Shown one piece after another: positions 9,301-16,231 of a stretch of DNA of 58,595 nucleotides (its first letter is position 1; each line of letters starts with the position of its first letter). The notes beneath the pieces were generated by a model that saw only the letters and a list, made by a program, of their open reading frames with translations, made no database searches and was not told the origin of the DNA. This stretch comes from an uncultured Lachnospiraceae bacterium (GTDB taxonomy: Bacteria > Bacillota > Clostridia > Lachnospirales > Lachnospiraceae): contig CANPYY010000013.1 in assembly GCA_947588675.1 (NCBI GenBank), forward strand, positions 1 to 58,595, written 5' to 3'. Position numbers and translations under genes: made by a program.

Positions 9301-10414
9301 GAGAAAAACCGGGACTGAATCGACTTCTCCTACAGGAGATTTAAAGATTGTAGCAACTTTTGCCCATACGGGAGATACGCCGGCAGCGGGCGATGATGAA
9401 ATAACAGAAGTCACAATCCCGTTTGTCAATACCATATATACTGACGAAGTAAGCGACCCAAAAATTACTAATATAGCCATAAAAAAGCAGATTACAGGCA
9501 GGGATTGGACGAATGACGATACATATACCGTGAACGTGGAGCCTGAAAAAACAAGCGGTATGAATATGGATTATATAGTGTACGATGGAACCACGAGTTA
9601 CAACGGAAAAGATACTGAAAGCTTCAGTCTTACTTTTAATAAAGCGGGACTTGATACTAATGACGGAGTTCAAAATCTGTATTTCGCTTTTCCGGGAGAG
9701 GGAGAGTATACGTTTAATGTAAGCGAGGTTATACCGGGCGTTCCTGATTCGTATATGAATTATGATAAAAATAAATATACAGTTGTATTTAAGGTCACAG
9801 ATAAAAAAGACGGAACCTTTGATATCGAAAAAACCATTAAGAAAAATGGCGTTGAGATATCCGGCGGAAGCAGTGGTGAAATCATATTTGATAATATTGC
9901 CATAGGAAATCTTGATGTAAGCAAAACGGTTGAGGGCGACGGCGACCATAATAAAGAGTTTGGATTTTTGGCTGAGTTTAAGTTCCCTGATGGAGTAGAG
10001 GTTGGCGAAAACGTATCCTACAGCAAAAATGGCGGCTCCTTAACGGGTACTGAAAACGGTGTATTGCCGCTTGAAAAATCGGAAGATGCTTCCGGCGCAG
10101 TTACGTATACATGCAATTTTAAGCTTGCGCATGGTCAGACAATAACGTTTACAGGACTTCCGGGTACTACGGATTATACTATACAGGAAACTGAACGGTC
10201 AGGCTATAATGTTAATCCTGCGAATGATACGGCAAATATTATTGCAGGAACAGTACAAAAGGCTTCATTTGTTAATTCGCGTGCGGCGCTGCTTCCGTTT
10301 GCAGGCGGCGCGGGAAGTGTGGGTGGTATTGTTATGATAACGGGAATTATATTGCTTGTTGTTTCGGTACCGTTTGCATATATCAAGTTGAGGAAAAGGA
10401 GAAAACGAATTTAA
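3305..10414 (+). CDS. Giant pilus tip / adhesin protein with repeated FctA-like pilin domains, LPFAG anchor
   Basis: This 2369-aa secreted surface protein is the likely tip or accessory subunit of the adjacent sortase pilus. ATG3305 follows GGGGAGG; the upstream extension of the frame is AT-rich leader. Residues 1-41 form a signal peptide (KNRLYKIFQRITASM, then a hydrophobic stretch). Residues 42 to about 700 form a large ligand-binding-like head. An SdrD-B-like segment begins near 722 (MVGRVFYDSASKNGKFDD), an EF-hand/dockerin-like loop lies near 1041 (DINGDGKINGNDLG), and a SpaA-type domain spans about 1097-1202. Five repeats with the signature (T/N/Q)GRxW...(D/E)(K/E)F begin near 1249, 1484, 1758, 1885 and 2057, with a related domain near 2202; these resemble FctA/Spy0128 isopeptide pilin domains. 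LPFAG (2330-2334), a membrane helix and a KLRKRRKRI tail form a sortase signal. Tip role is inferred from size and gene order. Confidence 0.85.
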   Translation: MKNRLYKIFQRITASMLCICMVLSLFVGFILPQNGDITDVKAASGDANEYADETLEKQWESDSYRNACRPYYACAGTAASSNFDAFGGIEKRTIFHVYAFEGDTICIGSSVFDSGLDLNHKLTNGSGYGASATDYNKENNHKDKDSVDVIMTDLNGTKHAIDIRNSEDEPGKLNTTGYIDSPDMERAALGMQRQSDGTYKGSYNGKTYIPYTYKVHESGVYTFEFHSFDKVGNTNPVDHYKRSDQWPTSENNYIGINNAGKNYYDTGGMIAALNLTVFNESGVKQTGRTYADFLSLQMGSIGDGVHDSYYVLTSDSYIYKMQFNGASPYTYNFFANNRGVYDSATGEIVYKSVKDISNSNQYPKMGSYFKYPGTKDTETGKGFYIFLEYPDDDLYGHLYEKALQPDPATNIRFVDTIEIEGEKVPGSYVGMGGYFAFDVQEATTATLRLEFKGIKDSEGNVKDYAPVEISGVVTPNSTNYFYWDGKDGNGVAIPAGEYDVDNIIYTVTTKAGEIHFPILDMENAVGGITFTRLSHIYDKMGVQLDVKDSIYELTKNVIYYDETAIYYGENVASTGISESQVDVAQEFFSNTANKGKYWSYNNIGNTSGGEYKARNSVYIKNHNEIRVGDHSHTTNVIKYFDDATGAVLKAGDISSDQKNMIQYMSSSNETDKGFPVGMSSGTGKNSTTTDYAIANYWTFIPAKPERSKDTDEKLRIIDDTASHFNMVGRVFYDSASKNGKFDDMSTSGEYLMNGVTLNLYKKTSDTSYKEGKTYVKYEADTVKEIRESEFGGGTDVYEKVGTGETTLDGNYVFRNLEYDKTNGTEYLYQVVRPNVSYDVTSQGVSPKCDSSDGTNYGYYANYAYDKDGKGKEVQRIKVGGTGVDPTKKTVDSSDNINNTVSAVDVGYYYQLRDHSLVLKKDWDASGTHPDAVVFEVSYTLKNDNGTKIWDYRTLSAITSWQNEDEYLPAKIEGSEVDNYYVSSEYYISDNYIYRHKYEYDGALGKYVSFVGDASRYSLDSLKKQFSGWSKPAAGCTIKDLPDINGDGKINGNDLGAIDETDWEKIDAKTAPFGAVLDRDMRSDSTTITVTNSEHHGTVEILKYYDTQEEDSNHLAGATFRIYKGKKDDVSKLIQEYEEALAKGDKDEIEKADKKVKDIQVDSATTRSNGRIAFPGLDPDETYTVREQYAPDGYRILQEYFEVKPTKDTPPNTEDVAKANEAGIYYFDADNYVLVPVGNAQADKEFLIRKRITGRAWQKDSSNEDKFTFTISSAFDATVVDALRTDPNIRVDIDESNIIGEDGTEVIEKLTEFAENFSSSAGAGAKNKITIGYDNPYYSYTSGEGAHKVTITSSDTKVPEEGLLVVGGEDSTASGRFVSPAFCKVNFPMAGEYIFTISEDDFTGDDTLSKSERIYTVNITVKRVLNNPESSDEKTLANSHLEAEVSKVTYVDPDSGDSTPKMFAGNSPLFTNTYVPVPAKQSTTYAIEKNFTGRTDDKWLEKDKFSVRIKGEDSVTQDALANKNIVINGLKDKSNVESVSDSEWVCTFNKDNHDKLDFDSFTFQNIVFPVQYVHNTTHEVWKAPEGNPEQVSPEEGKIGDGPEQYSPQTQPVTYKLSIREDVPETNPSKGITYDTNVYYLEIVLRNVESEGSGSVEEEDGIIEEMDLTLTVEPKPAGAANNVVATCTTRQEVVEESVWEAGSKTDGVTWWYYSGGELKERGTGTPPAGAILIKKTEEHTGEHVMTINNKYNTSYHWVPKIQKILNGRKWTSSDEFEFTIECNKTAGVTMSGDKKIVIKNGSEEHTEAFGAIDFSLPGEYEFTITETCSMKNVDSDSRIESGVYKITVTATDDEDGNLNIKYSPDDVHDSLIKFENIYKDNSSDLALNVTKELQGRSWTDDDEFNFKITPDDSATKKAIDDGVLIMPSSLTGSSADGYTFSIDKKGATALEDKKVTKSLGNIRITKGDDEPKTYKFRIEETDIADNVICDESSFDLWITVERKTGTESTSPTGDLKIVATFAHTGDTPAAGDDEITEVTIPFVNTIYTDEVSDPKITNIAIKKQITGRDWTNDDTYTVNVEPEKTSGMNMDYIVYDGTTSYNGKDTESFSLTFNKAGLDTNDGVQNLYFAFPGEGEYTFNVSEVIPGVPDSYMNYDKNKYTVVFKVTDKKDGTFDIEKTIKKNGVEISGGSSGEIIFDNIAIGNLDVSKTVEGDGDHNKEFGFLAEFKFPDGVEVGENVSYSKNGGSLTGTENGVLPLEKSEDASGAVTYTCNFKLAHGQTITFTGLPGTTDYTIQETERSGYNVNPANDTANIIAGTVQKASFVNSRAALLPFAGGAGSVGGIVMITGIILLVVSVPFAYIKLRKRRKRI

Positions 10415-10462
10415 GGCTGCAGGATTGTTATTCATATAAATAAAGGAGAGGCAGGTTCCGGT

Positions 10463-11302
10463 ATGAAAAGAAAAGTAAGGTTGTCTACGGTAATTCTGAT
10501 TCTGGTTATCGCTACCGGACTTTCCCTGATGTTCTATCCTTTTGCAAGTAACTATATCAATTCTATCGGTCATAAAAGTATAATTAATGATTATATAAGT
10601 AAAACGGAAGATATCGGTGATGACGAGTATCAGGCTATGCTTGAAGCAGCCCGCGAATATAACAAAAGGCTTTTACAGAGAACTCCTTATATCACCAACT
10701 TGACGGACGAACAGAGAAAAGAGTATGAAAGTCTGCTTAATATAATGGGTAATGGAGTTATGGGCTATATTGAGATACCGGCGGCGGATGTTTCATTGGC
10801 AATATACCATGGAACCGAAGAAGAAGTGCTCAGAGTTGGAGCAGGTCATATGGAGGGTTCTTCGCTTCCTGTGGGCGGCAGTGGAACACATACTGTACTG
10901 TCGGGTCACAGAGGATTTCCGTCAGATAAATTATTTAGTGATATAGATGTCCTTGATAAGGGCGATATATTCACGCTTCATATATTAAAAGAAGTTCTTA
11001 CATATCAGGTAGACCGGATACAGACTGTAGAGCCTGATAAAGCGGACGCCCTGATGATTGAAGAAGACAGGGATTATTGTACGCTTATTACATGTACTCC
11101 TTATGGAGTAAATACACACAGGCTTCTTATCCGGGGACACAGAATTGAAACTCCAAAACAGGATGCTGCTACGCAAAATACTGCGGTTCCTGACGGTAAC
11201 ACGGCAAAATGGTATATGCAGATAATTGTTCCGGCAGCAGTAGTTGTAATCGTTTTTCTTGTTACATTAATTGTAATCAGGCATAAGAAAAGGAAATTAT
11301 AA
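10463..11302 (+). CDS. Class C (pilin-polymerising) sortase 1
   Basis: This 279-aa membrane transpeptidase probably cleaves LPxTG-like signals and links pilin subunits at the cell surface. It has an N-terminal membrane helix (about 8-25), a sortase fold and a C-terminal membrane helix with a KKRKL tail, the two-helix layout of class C enzymes. Catalytic residues are visible: His149 (SGHRG), Cys211 (TLITCTPYG) and Arg224 (HRLLIRG). The lid region between about 70 and 90 has no DP(F/W/Y) motif. It starts 48 bp after the giant adhesin with AGGAGAGG in front, and shares catalytic positions exactly with the second sortase at 13305, suggesting duplication. Confidence 0.93.
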   Translation: MKRKVRLSTVILILVIATGLSLMFYPFASNYINSIGHKSIINDYISKTEDIGDDEYQAMLEAAREYNKRLLQRTPYITNLTDEQRKEYESLLNIMGNGVMGYIEIPAADVSLAIYHGTEEEVLRVGAGHMEGSSLPVGGSGTHTVLSGHRGFPSDKLFSDIDVLDKGDIFTLHILKEVLTYQVDRIQTVEPDKADALMIEEDRDYCTLITCTPYGVNTHRLLIRGHRIETPKQDAATQNTAVPDGNTAKWYMQIIVPAAVVVIVFLVTLIVIRHKKRKL

Positions 11303-11365
11303 CTGCATAAGGGAAAATTAATAATTTTGTGGAAGATATTTTAAAAAAATATATAAAAATACGTA

Positions 11366-11393
11366 TTGTTAAAAAGGGGGATAGTGATATTAT
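11366..11393 (+). promoter_or_regulatory. Possible internal promoter before backbone pilin
   Basis: TTGTTA, a 16-bp spacer and TATTAT preceded by TGA (extended -10) lie in the 182-bp gap between sortase 1 and the backbone pilin. An extra promoter would fit the higher demand for backbone pilin. The gap also holds a short direct repeat, GCTGATTCA, twice near 11417-11446. Confidence 0.4.
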
Positions 11394-11484
11394 AAAATAG
11401 GTATACTTTATGAAAAAGCTGATTCAGGGATGAATGATGCTGATTCAAAAATAAAAAAATATATTATAAACGGAGGAAAGAAAA

Positions 11485-13215
11485 TTGACAATTAAAAGTA
11501 AAAAAACAACTTGTAGAAAATTGCTTTCATTTATATTAGTTTTTTTATTGACTTTGATGATTGCAATACCTGCATCTGTTGGAACAAAAGTAATGGCGGC
11601 TGATGATTACAGCATTACTATTGAAAACAGCGAACATCTTGCTGACATGATAACTGGACAATTTGCAGCGTATCAGATTTTTTCTGGTAATATTCAAACG
11701 ACAGAAAAAGCATCGAGTACGAAAGCAAGACATTTGGCAGATATTACATGGGGTAAAAACATTGATAGCGCAAAATTATTGGATGCTTTAAAAAACTCTG
11801 CTGATGCTGCCTTTGGAACAGAATTTAATAGTATTACCGGAAGCACGTCGGCTGAGGAAATTGCCCGAATTTTAGAAAAACATTCTGACAATAAATTCCT
11901 TCAGGCATTTGCCAAATTAGTTGAAACAACAACAGATTGTCTTAAAGGTGACCCAAAAACATCAACTTTAGTGTCTGGTGAAGATAAATCTATTATTGAT
12001 GGCTTGGAGCCTGGTTATTATATGGTTGTTGATACTGTTAATAATAAAGGTGGAGAAGAGGCTGCAGGAAAAGTAATATCAGAGTTTATTCTTGCTGTTA
12101 TAGGTAATCAGACTGTTAATATAAAAGCCGATATTCCTACAGTTACCAAGCAAATAATGGAAGATAATACTTATAATAAACCAGTAGGTCTGGGATGCAG
12201 CGCGACAATAAATGATACTGTTTATTTTAAAATAGAAGGTACATTGGCGGAAAATTATGCAGATTATACAGCATATCAATATACAATAAATGATACATTA
12301 ACTAGAGGACTTAAATATAATGACGGAAGTTTAAATATTAAAATTGGAACTCAGAATTATACTGAAGCTGAGTTAAAAGGATTTAATGCATCAAAATCAG
12401 ATGTGTTTTCATATTCAAATGACGGTTATAATATTGTGATTAACTTTAAAGATTTAAAAAGTTTTGACCCGAGTATAAGTATAGATAAAGATACTGCAAT
12501 AATTGTCACATATTCAGCTAAAGGTACAACAGATGCTAATGTAAGAACGGCTGATACTAATACTGTGTATATAGAATATTCTGATGACCCTGATAATGTT
12601 TTGTCTGGTGGCGCCGAACTTGGTAAGACTAAAGAGGCCGTTAATAATGTATATAACTTTGGACTTGATATTACCAAGAACGGAACTGATAGTGGAAGTA
12701 CAGGACTTGAAGGTGCAAAATTTACTTTATACAGAATAAGTGACGATCATTATGCTATGTTTGATGCTACTGGAAAGATTACTGGAGGGTCCGATACTTA
12801 TGCCGGTAGTACTAATGAGGTGACCTCTGATGCTTCAGGAAAAATTACTATTTCAGGTCTGGCAGCGGGTAAGTATATATTAAAAGAAGTTAAAGCTCCT
12901 GACGGTTATAATACTATGGAGGATATTTATTTTGAAGTAGAAGCCAAGTATAATCCTGAAGGTACTTTAGAAAGTTTAACCTTTAATACTTTAGATTCTG
13001 ATGAAGTTTCTCCAAAAACAAGAGACGATGTTACACCAGTTGCAGGCAGTACAGCAAACCATACAATTTCAGTAACATTGGTAGATGAGAGAGCGCCGCT
13101 TCTTCCGTTTACCGGCGGTATGGGTACATATATTTTCTATGCGCTGGGCGGAATACTTCTTGCAGGCGCGGCAATATATATTGTATGTACCAGGTTCAGA
13201 AAACAGAATCGGTGA
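11485..13215 (+). CDS. Backbone (major) pilin, isopeptide-forming, LPFTG anchor
   Basis: This 576-aa secreted pilin is probably the repeating shaft subunit. It begins with TTG, preceded by CGGAGG at the right spacing. Residues 1-38 form a signal peptide ending ...KVMAA. The N-terminal domain ends near 220 at PTVTKQ, where Lachnospiraceae-type pilins carry a lysine for cross-linking. A middle domain covers about 225-385. A SpaA/Cna-B-like domain starts at about 390 (LDITKNGTDSGSTGLEGAKF) and contains an E-box-like KEVKAPDGYN near 466. LPFTG (about 540), a membrane helix and RFRKQNR form the sorting signal. It lies between two near-identical sortases. Assignment as backbone rests on size, domain layout and position. 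Confidence 0.88.
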   Translation: MTIKSKKTTCRKLLSFILVFLLTLMIAIPASVGTKVMAADDYSITIENSEHLADMITGQFAAYQIFSGNIQTTEKASSTKARHLADITWGKNIDSAKLLDALKNSADAAFGTEFNSITGSTSAEEIARILEKHSDNKFLQAFAKLVETTTDCLKGDPKTSTLVSGEDKSIIDGLEPGYYMVVDTVNNKGGEEAAGKVISEFILAVIGNQTVNIKADIPTVTKQIMEDNTYNKPVGLGCSATINDTVYFKIEGTLAENYADYTAYQYTINDTLTRGLKYNDGSLNIKIGTQNYTEAELKGFNASKSDVFSYSNDGYNIVINFKDLKSFDPSISIDKDTAIIVTYSAKGTTDANVRTADTNTVYIEYSDDPDNVLSGGAELGKTKEAVNNVYNFGLDITKNGTDSGSTGLEGAKFTLYRISDDHYAMFDATGKITGGSDTYAGSTNEVTSDASGKITISGLAAGKYILKEVKAPDGYNTMEDIYFEVEAKYNPEGTLESLTFNTLDSDEVSPKTRDDVTPVAGSTANHTISVTLVDERAPLLPFTGGMGTYIFYALGGILLAGAAIYIVCTRFRKQNR

Positions 13216-13304
13216 TTTATTAAGTATAATTAATAATTCAGGCAGTTTTTGGGAAAAGAAATTTAATTTTCTTTTCCCGGATACTGCAGTAAGGAGAACC
13301 ATGT

Positions 13305-14147
13305 ATGAAAAAGAAAAAGGTATTTTCCGGGATTATTCTTGGAATTGTGATTATTGCAGGGTTGTCCTTAATGTTGTATCCGACTGTAAGTAATTATATT
13401 AATTCGCTTGGATACCACAGGGTTATTGATGATTACCGTGACAATGTCCTGAAGTTAAGTAATGAGGAATGTGAGGAAATGCTTGCCGCAGCAAGGGCGT
13501 ATAATGCGGAACTTGCAGAAGGTTCGGGTTCCCTTTCCACGCTTAGCGATGAAAGGCGTAAGGTATATGAAAGCCTGCTTGATGTAAATGGTAACGGAGT
13601 TATGGGATATATAACGATTCCGTCAATAAATGTTTCGCTGCCCGTTTATCACGGGACAGATGAGGCGACTTTGCAGAGCGGTATCGGGCATATGGAAGGC
13701 TCGTCGCTGCCTGTAGGCGGAGTGGGAACATATACGATACTTACAGGACACAGGGGGCTGCCGTCAGTCAGATTATTTACCGATATTGACAGTCTTAGTG
13801 AGAAAGATACTTTTTCACTGCATGTACTTAACGAAGTTCTTACATATGAAATAGATAATATTGAAACGGTGCTGCCGGAAGAAGTGGCTTCGATTAAGAT
13901 TGATAAAGATAAAGATTACTGTATGCTTATGACGTGTACGCCTTATGGAGTAAATACGCACAGACTGCTTGTAAGGGGACGGCGTATTGAAACGCCCGGA
14001 GAGGACGCCGCAGAAAACGAGAGTGTTTTCCATGATGATATCAGGACGGAATGGTATATGTATCTTATTATTCCCTGCATTGTGGTTTTGCTGATAACAA
14101 TTGTGGTAATAATTACTTTAAAGCATAAAAGTAATAAGAACAACTGA
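13305..14147 (+). CDS. Class C (pilin-polymerising) sortase 2
   Basis: This 280-aa sortase is closely similar to sortase 1 along its whole length. It has the same N- and C-terminal membrane helices and the same catalytic positions: His149 (TGHRG), Cys211 (MTCTPYG) and an Arg in HRLLVRG. The lid region again lacks a DP(F/W/Y) motif. ATG13305 follows AAGGAG by 8 bases; an ATG at 13301 is out of frame. It sits 89 bp after the backbone pilin and 14 bp before the minor pilin. It probably shares or divides substrates with sortase 1; which enzyme handles which pilin cannot be told from sequence. Confidence 0.93.
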   Translation: MKKKKVFSGIILGIVIIAGLSLMLYPTVSNYINSLGYHRVIDDYRDNVLKLSNEECEEMLAAARAYNAELAEGSGSLSTLSDERRKVYESLLDVNGNGVMGYITIPSINVSLPVYHGTDEATLQSGIGHMEGSSLPVGGVGTYTILTGHRGLPSVRLFTDIDSLSEKDTFSLHVLNEVLTYEIDNIETVLPEEVASIKIDKDKDYCMLMTCTPYGVNTHRLLVRGRRIETPGEDAAENESVFHDDIRTEWYMYLIIPCIVVLLITIVVIITLKHKSNKNN

Positions 14148-14161
14148 AGGGGTATTGGCTT

Positions 14162-15238
14162 ATGAGAAAAATGGCTTTTTCAAAATTGAAAATTGCTTTA
14201 TTCTGCATAATGATGACTATTATTCTGCCGGGCAGGGTTTATGCTGCGGAAGATGGAGCAGTCAGCGTTTTATTTAAACATGATAATAAACCTGTATCGG
14301 GAGAAACTTTTAATATATATTACGTTGCCGACCGCTCGCAGGATGGTAACTATAATCTTGCCGGGGAGTTTGCGAAATACCCTGTTTCGCTTAAAAATAC
14401 CGATGCAGACAGTCTGAATATTCTTGCGTCTACATTGTCTGCATATGTTTCAAGAGATGGTATTGCTGCTTTGGCAGAGATGGAAACGAATGAGTATGGG
14501 GCGTGTAAAACGGATAACCTGAAAGATGGTCTGTATCTCGTGACCGGGAATGTATTTACTGCGGATAATATTACTTATTACCCGAAGCCGCTTCTGGTGT
14601 CGGTTCCGACCCGGACTCCGGAGGGCGATATTGTATATGATGTGGCGGTAGAACCGAAATATGAGTTTACAGAGGGTGATGCAGAGGATTCTTATGTTAC
14701 ACGAAGCGTTCTGAAAATATGGAACGATAAGAATAATAAAAACCGTCCCGGAGAAGTTACGGTACAGCTTCTGTGCGATGGCGCCATATATGCGGAACAG
14801 ACTCTTAATGCGGATAATAACTGGAGATATACATGGGATAATCTGAAAGCCTCCTGCAATTGGCAGCTTGTAGAAAAGGATGTGCCGGAAGGTTACAGCG
14901 TTGGCGTGGAACAGCAGGGAATCACGTATACGGTTACGAATACATATGATGTGCCCGACAGTCCTGCTCCCGATACTACAGGCAGTCCGAATGATAGTAT
15001 GAAAGCGGATGACAACGGTTCATCTAAAAAGCGTACCGGTTCAAGTATAACGGATATAAATGATGATACGGATTCAGATAAAGATACGGATGATACGTCC
15101 GGTGATGTTATTACGTCCGAAGCTTTGCCACAGACAGGAATGTTGTGGTGGCCCGTTCCGATTCTTGCGGGCGCAGGGATTATTCTTATAATTACAGGGA
15201 TTTTACTTGGTAAACGCCGCGGAGGAATACATGGATAA
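14162..15238 (+). CDS. Minor/basal pilin with Cna-B domain and LPQTG anchor
   Basis: This 358-aa secreted protein has a signal peptide (about 1-28, ending VYAA), a first pilin-like domain (about 30-165) and a Cna-B type domain (about 175-265) with VLKIWNDKNNKNRPGEV and a terminal YTVTNTYD strand. A Ser/Asp/Thr-rich linker (about 268-318) precedes LPQTG, a membrane helix and GKRRGGIHG. The long cell-wall-spanning linker and standard LPQTG motif, unlike the LPFxG of the other two subunits, suggest the basal subunit that attaches the pilus to peptidoglycan. Its last 8 bases overlap the start of sortase 3, so the two are translationally coupled. Confidence 0.85.
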   Translation: MRKMAFSKLKIALFCIMMTIILPGRVYAAEDGAVSVLFKHDNKPVSGETFNIYYVADRSQDGNYNLAGEFAKYPVSLKNTDADSLNILASTLSAYVSRDGIAALAEMETNEYGACKTDNLKDGLYLVTGNVFTADNITYYPKPLLVSVPTRTPEGDIVYDVAVEPKYEFTEGDAEDSYVTRSVLKIWNDKNNKNRPGEVTVQLLCDGAIYAEQTLNADNNWRYTWDNLKASCNWQLVEKDVPEGYSVGVEQQGITYTVTNTYDVPDSPAPDTTGSPNDSMKADDNGSSKKRTGSSITDINDDTDSDKDTDDTSGDVITSEALPQTGMLWWPVPILAGAGIILIITGILLGKRRGGIHG

Positions 15239-15836
15239 AAATAAACGTATTTTAAGTACCGTCACAATCATCGCCGGAATCCTGCTGATTGTGGCGGCAG
15301 TTTCTTTAGTCATATATAATATGTGGGATGACAAACGCGCGGGAGCCGTTACGGAAAAGGTATATGAGAAGATAGATGTTTTGGAGACGGAGCCCGTTCC
15401 TTTGAAAATTCCGGATTATATACTGAATCCGGAAATGGATATGCCTGCAGTGGAAATTGACGGTTACAGGTATATAGGCACCGTGCGTATTCCGTCGTTA
15501 AATCTCAAACTGCCGGTAATGGAAAACTGGAGTTATCCCAGAATGAAAATTTCTCCATGCAGGTATACCGGTTCGGTATATCTTAATAATATGATAATAT
15601 GCGCCCATAATTATGCCACGCATTTTGGAAGACTGAAAAATCTGGATTTCGGCGACAAAGTAATTTTTAAGGATATGGACGGAAATATCTTTCATTATGA
15701 AGTGAAAGAAATTGATACGCTTGAAAAAATGGAGATAGAAAAAATGCAAAGCGGAGATTGGGATTTGACGCTTTTTACATGTACGCTGGGAGGACGGACC
15801 AGGGTTACGGTAAGATGCAGTCTGGTTGAAAAATAA
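15231..15836 (+). CDS. Third sortase, possible pilus-anchoring (housekeeping-like) enzyme
   Basis: This 201-aa protein has a single N-terminal membrane helix (about 8-28) and a compact sortase domain with no C-terminal helix. Catalytic residues seen are His126 (CAHNYATHFG), Cys184 (LFTCTLGG) and an Arg in the following strand (RTRVTVRC). It differs clearly from the two class C enzymes. I infer that it joins the finished pilus, through the LPQTG pilin encoded just upstream, to the cell wall. GGAGG lies five bases before ATG15231, inside the previous gene. The sortase class (A, B or D-like) cannot be fixed by eye. Confidence 0.85.
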   Translation: MDKNKRILSTVTIIAGILLIVAAVSLVIYNMWDDKRAGAVTEKVYEKIDVLETEPVPLKIPDYILNPEMDMPAVEIDGYRYIGTVRIPSLNLKLPVMENWSYPRMKISPCRYTGSVYLNNMIICAHNYATHFGRLKNLDFGDKVIFKDMDGNIFHYEVKEIDTLEKMEIEKMQSGDWDLTLFTCTLGGRTRVTVRCSLVEK

Positions 15837-15863
15837 TAATTTGAGAAATTTATAAAAAAGTGC

Positions 15864-15892
15864 TTGTCAAAGTATCTGAATTATGATATCAT
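15864..15892 (+). promoter_or_regulatory. Promoter of the tRNA cluster
   Basis: TTGTCA (15864-15869), 17 bp and TATCAT (15887-15892), with TGA before the -10. The expected start near 15899 lies about 18 bases before the first tRNA. Confidence 0.65.
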
Positions 15893-15916
15893 AACTTTTG
15901 TTGTGAATTAGGGTTT

Positions 15917-15989
15917 GCCGACATGGCTCAATTGGCAGAGCAGCTGATTTGTAATCAGCAGGTTAACGGTTCAAGTCCGTTTGTCGGCT
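15917..15989 (+). tRNA. tRNA-Thr (TGT)
   Basis: The acceptor stem GCCGACA/TGTCGGC is perfect. The anticodon stem GCTGA/TCAGC holds the loop TTTGTAA, anticodon TGT (Thr). The T-arm contains GGTTCAAGTCC. No CCA is encoded; the discriminator base is T. Confidence 0.95.
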
Positions 15990-16004
15990 TTGATAAAATT
16001 ATAT

Positions 16005-16078
16005 GGACCATTAGCTCAGTTGGTTAGAGCAACCGGCTCATAACCGGTCGGTCCGGGGTTCAAGTCCCTGATGGTCCA
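16005..16078 (+). tRNA. tRNA-Met (CAT), or tRNA-Ile2 read with lysidine
   Basis: The acceptor stem GGACCAT/ATGGTCC is perfect and the anticodon loop CTCATAA gives CAT. It is not an initiator tRNA: position 1 is paired and the three G-C pairs typical of the initiator anticodon stem are absent. The GGACC start and GGCTCATAACC arm resemble Bacillus tRNA-Ile2, whose CAT anticodon is modified by TilS to read AUA, so that identity is quite possible; AUA codons are common in this window. Confidence 0.92.
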
Positions 16079-16089
16079 TTTCATAACAA

Positions 16090-16163
16090 GGCCCAGTGGC
16101 TCAGTTGGTTAGAGCGCCGCCCTGTCACGGCGGAGGTCAGGGGTTCGAGCCCCCTCTGGGTCG
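16090..16163 (+). tRNA. tRNA-Asp (GTC)
   Basis: The acceptor stem GGCCCAG/CTGGGTC has one G-U pair. The anticodon stem CCGCC/GGCGG holds the loop CTGTCAC, anticodon GTC (Asp). The discriminator base is G, as expected for Asp. It is the last tRNA of the cluster. Confidence 0.95.
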
Positions 16164-16173
16164 TAACGAGAAC

Positions 16174-16209
16174 ACTGTCACATTAATTTATTAATGTGGC
16201 AGTCTTTTT
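16174..16209 (+). terminator. Terminator of the tRNA cluster
   Basis: A long hairpin (ACTGTCACATTAA with TTAATGTGGCAGT) is followed by TCTTTTTATT. It separates the tRNAs from the MocR-type gene. Confidence 0.85.
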
Positions 16210-16231
16210 ATTAGAAATGCGGAGGGTTTAT

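Noticed and set aside
9341-9949. 202-codon minus-strand frame
   Set aside because: Also antisense to the adhesin; composition is that expected from the reversed repeats.
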